From assembly GCA_903813345.2 (NCBI GenBank), contig CAIIXF020000004.1, positions 31,623,985 through 31,683,984 of the forward strand: a DNA stretch of 60,000 nt, written 5' to 3'. This DNA comes from Owenia fusiformis. Taxonomy: Eukaryota; Annelida; Polychaeta; Sabellida; Oweniidae. Position numbers and translations under genes: made by a program. Under the pieces are notes generated by a model. That model was not told the origin of the DNA. It saw only the letters and a program-made list of their open reading frames with translations, and ran no database searches. Below are positions 57,270 through 60,000 of the stretch, piece after piece (position 1 is the stretch's first letter; the number at the start of each line of letters is the position of its first letter).

Positions 57270-57952
57270 ATTTGAGAATCGTCCTACTCGGGAAAACAGG
57301 TTCCGGTAAAAGTGCTACGGGAAACATGCTTTTGAACAAAAAAGTGTTTCCTTCGTCTCTGAAATTCAAATCCGAGACCAAAGAGTGTGCCAAGGGCAAC
57401 ACTGAAAACAATGGTAAAAATGTACTTATAATAGATACGCCAGGATTAATGGATACGAATAAAACCCTTGCTGCGCTGATGCCAAAAATTTATAAGTGTC
57501 TGGACTACTGTAAACCAGGACCCCATGTGTTCGGCATTGTCATAAGTCCTCCACGTTTCACCGAAGAAGACTGCAGAGTCTCTGATATCACAGAAAATCT
57601 ATTTGGAAAGGGTTACCTTAAACACGCAGTAATTATATGCACACGAGGGGATGATTTAGAAGCAGAGGAAACGACATTTGAAGATTTGATAAAAGATGCT
57701 CCATCAAAGATACAACAGCTCTATTCAGATGTCGATAAAAGAGTTGTAGTAGTCAACAATAGAAACCAGGATCCCTCAAGAAAGCTTTTTTTCGACAATA
57801 TCACAAAATGGGGATGCGGCGAAACCTATCAAGAAGACCCATATGGCCTGATGAATGTGATTTTGAAATACGGCTTGGCTAGTCCAGAGCTACGAGAGAA
57901 AATATATGATATGGTCAATACAGCGATAGGACGTTTCTTCAAAAAAGAATAG
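57270..57952 (+). CDS. GIMAP-like GTPase D, terminal exon
   Basis: Acceptor TTAATTTGCAG (ends 57269), phase 1, 226 codons to TAG at 57950-57952. By exon residue: G1 GKTGSGKS (7-14), candidate switch Thr near 36, G3 DTPG (55-58), GPHVFGIVISPPRFT (83-97), G4 TRGDD (124-128), G5 region NNRN (162-165). It is 25 residues shorter than C: the charged linker is reduced and the tail stops soon after the shared AIGRFF. Nucleotide identity to C is patchy, near perfect over a 48-base tract and lower elsewhere. All nucleotide-binding motifs are intact, so it is probably functional. Confidence 0.95.
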
Positions 57953-58077
57953 CGCTTAATATGCAGACAATGTAATCGGACATTGGTCAATTCAACATTG
58001 ACACCTTATTGCCAAACTAAACTTGATGAATGAACATGGAAAAAGTTCAAATCAGAGCCCCAGTTTTCAGACTTTTT

Positions 58078-58083
58078 AATAAA
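58078..58083 (+). terminator. Poly(A) signal of GIMAP D
   Basis: AATAAA 126 bases past the stop codon. Confidence 0.5.
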
Positions 58084-58419
58084 AGGGGATTTTCTATATT
58101 CATTTTGATACGTCATATATTGATTTTGCGCATGGCTTTTAAAAATAATTTGTAGAAGAGAAGAGAATATGTTATTACAATGACACATTTGGAGCCTTTA
58201 AAAAGTTTTTGGCCAAAATCTACACCAGGTAATTTACACACTTCCACAAAGATACGAGGTTCCCCAAGGGCTGTGTGACAATGCAACATAACCTGAACTA
58301 TTTGACTTGATTCTTCAAATAAGTGCTTGAAAGTGATAATTTTGACATATGAACACTTATTTTGATAGTAAGCAAACTCAACAAAAGAACAAAAAATTGA
58401 ACACAACAGACAATTTGTT

Positions 58420-59000
58420 TCATAGAAATGATGTCCAAATGATGAATGGAATCAACAAAAGATACAACAAAAACGTTGAAAAGTGAGTGATGCGAACTCT
58501 TATCCACTCTTGGGGATCCATAATGTACATAAAATGAATAGCAATGTCTGAAAAAGCAATGTGACAATTTTTTTCATAGAAATATTGTCTAGAAATGAAT
58601 GGAATCAACAAAAGATACAACAAAAACGTTGAAAAGTGAGTGATGCGAACTCTTATCCACTCTTGGGGATCCATAATGTACATAAAATGAATAGCAATGT
58701 CTGAAAAAGCAATGTGACAATTTTTTTCATAGAAATATTGTCTAGAAATGAATGGAATCAACAAAAGATGAAAAAACTTTGAAAAGTGAGTGATGCGAAC
58801 TCTTATCCACTCTTAGGGATCCATAATGTACATAAAATGAATAGCAATGTCTGAAAAAGCATTGTGACAATTTTTCATAGAAATATTGTCTAGAAATGAA
58901 TGGAATCAACAAAAGATGAAAAAACTTTGAAAAGTGAGTGATGCGAACTCCTTTCCACTCTTGGGGATCCCTAATGTACATGGAGTGAATAGCAATTGTG
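58420..59000. repeat. Four-copy ~153-bp minisatellite
   Basis: The unit beginning GAATGGAATCAACAAAAGAT starts at 58444, 58597, 58750 and 58898 (periods 153, 153, 148). Each contains CACTCTTGGGGATCC (or close variant) and ATGTACATAAAATGAATAGC. The long minus-strand frames over it repeat the same peptide and are artefacts. Confidence 0.92.
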
Positions 59001-59873
59001 TTTTGTATCCGAAAGCTTGTTGTCTGAAATAGCATTGTGCACGAGTACTGCATAAAACATGTAAAATCGCTTCTCTATAACTTTATAATTAATGACAGAT
59101 TTACACTTACAGTTTGCTTTTCTTGTTGGGTTTCTCTAAAGTTTTTAGTCACCCTTCCCTTTTGGCATTAGTTAAATACTGCACAGCAATCATATGAATA
59201 CCCATTTTCTGTGTTATTCTACATTATGATATGGTTGAGGAATATGTTTAGGTCAAGAACAATAAAAGAATACGCCTATTCTCAACTGAAACATATTCAT
59301 TCTTTGAACTATTCATATATTCAGATACTCTGATAAGATATTGTAAAGAACATTGTCTATTTGTGTTCTTAATGTTTTCAAATCAGCTGAAATCAGATCA
59401 GAGATAACAGAAAAACATTAATTATGACAAATCGAACTCATTTTCTTTAGATAATATAATAATTATTATATATTATCAATTTTGTGCAATTTTGTAACAC
59501 CCTAAATATCTGATTCTGACGTTAAATACAGCACTATAAATATCCAAGTGAACGAGACGTGCCAGCAAATGATAATCGGACAACTGCATGACAGGCTCAA
59601 CAGAGATCAATTTGGGGCCCGTTAAAAGTTTTTTTGTGTGGATCAGTACCCGGAGCCAATGTTACTCAACTTAATAATGAGCTTTATTTTCATTAAATAG
59701 GCCTGTCGTCATTTATGCAACCGGTTTTTGACAATTTTGCGAGTTTTTTTTCTAGCTGTGAGTGAATGCATATGAAAGCCAAATTTTTAATTTTCAAAGA
59801 ATCCAATTTATATTAATATCATTCTTTGAACTTTCCTTCAAGACTATACAATTTTCCTTTGTACGTATATATA
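59001..59873. other. Interval without recognised features
   Basis: AT-rich; no gene, RNA or repeat boundary seen. Confidence 0.4.
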
Positions 59874-60000
59874 TAGGGTGTCTCAAAAAATGTACCCAAA
59901 AGTATATCAACAGCATAGACAAACCAATCAATATTTTCAGACATATTAGCATGGTCTTGTAGAAAAAAGATGACATTTTTTTCCCCTATACACAGTTTTT
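59874..60000. mobile_element. Left end of a possible mariner-like element, cut by the window edge
   Basis: TATAGGGTGTCTCAAAAAATG after a TATATA run resembles the AGGGTGTC-type ends of the MITEs at 40859 and 55658. The other end lies outside the window, so the call is tentative. Confidence 0.35.

Noticed and set aside
58298-59053. Long minus-strand repetitive frames as a repeat protein
   Set aside because: They translate the 153-bp minisatellite, whose period is a multiple of three only in the first copies; unit 4 shifts frame.

Overview
This window is nuclear DNA of an animal. Coding exons are small, sparse and bounded by GT/AG splice sites, and each terminal exon is followed by an AATAAA signal. 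AIG1/GIMAP-type GTPase genes sit in a tandem cluster. Most of the remaining AT-rich DNA is short inverted-repeat transposons, hairpins, minisatellites and a decayed LINE. Expanded invertebrate GIMAP clusters and this repeat style fit a marine invertebrate, most likely a mollusc; that placement is inference. There is nothing prokaryotic, and no rRNA or intact tRNA gene.

Layout. 0-10 kb is repeat territory: a duplicated ~220-bp unit, a six-copy ~366-bp tandem repeat (2.1-4.1 kb), a 1.8-kb inverted-repeat transposon with 8-bp target duplications (4.44-6.25 kb), and a tandem array of an inverted-repeat element with a second transposon inside it (6.6-10.0 kb). At 10.18-14.12 kb lies a three-exon gene for a small secreted peptide precursor: signal peptide, acidic propeptide, dibasic KR site, and a four-cysteine C-X3-C-X16-C-X3-C domain ending in lysines. 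14.5-30 kb holds TA- and TTAA-flanked inverted-repeat elements and several near-perfect hairpins, with no gene recognised.

30.7-58 kb is the GIMAP cluster, all on the + strand. Four terminal exons (A 37.9, B 43.9, C 52.3, D 57.3 kb) each encode a complete AIG1 G domain, each begins with a phase-1 splice acceptor, and each has its own poly(A) signal. One promoter-like region (paired CCAAT boxes plus TATA) and one short first coding exon in matching phase are visible at 30.69-30.89 kb. First exons for B, C and D were not found. C and D are close paralogues with homologous upstream sequence. The 3' flanks of B and C share a ~500-bp module. Between B and C, one copy of that module has expanded into a 15-unit array rich in nuclear-receptor half-sites.

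If the family assignments hold, the window pairs an intracellular immune-type GTPase cluster with a secreted disulfide peptide gene, in a transposon-dense region shaped by repeated local duplication. Their adjacency is observed; any functional link is speculative.
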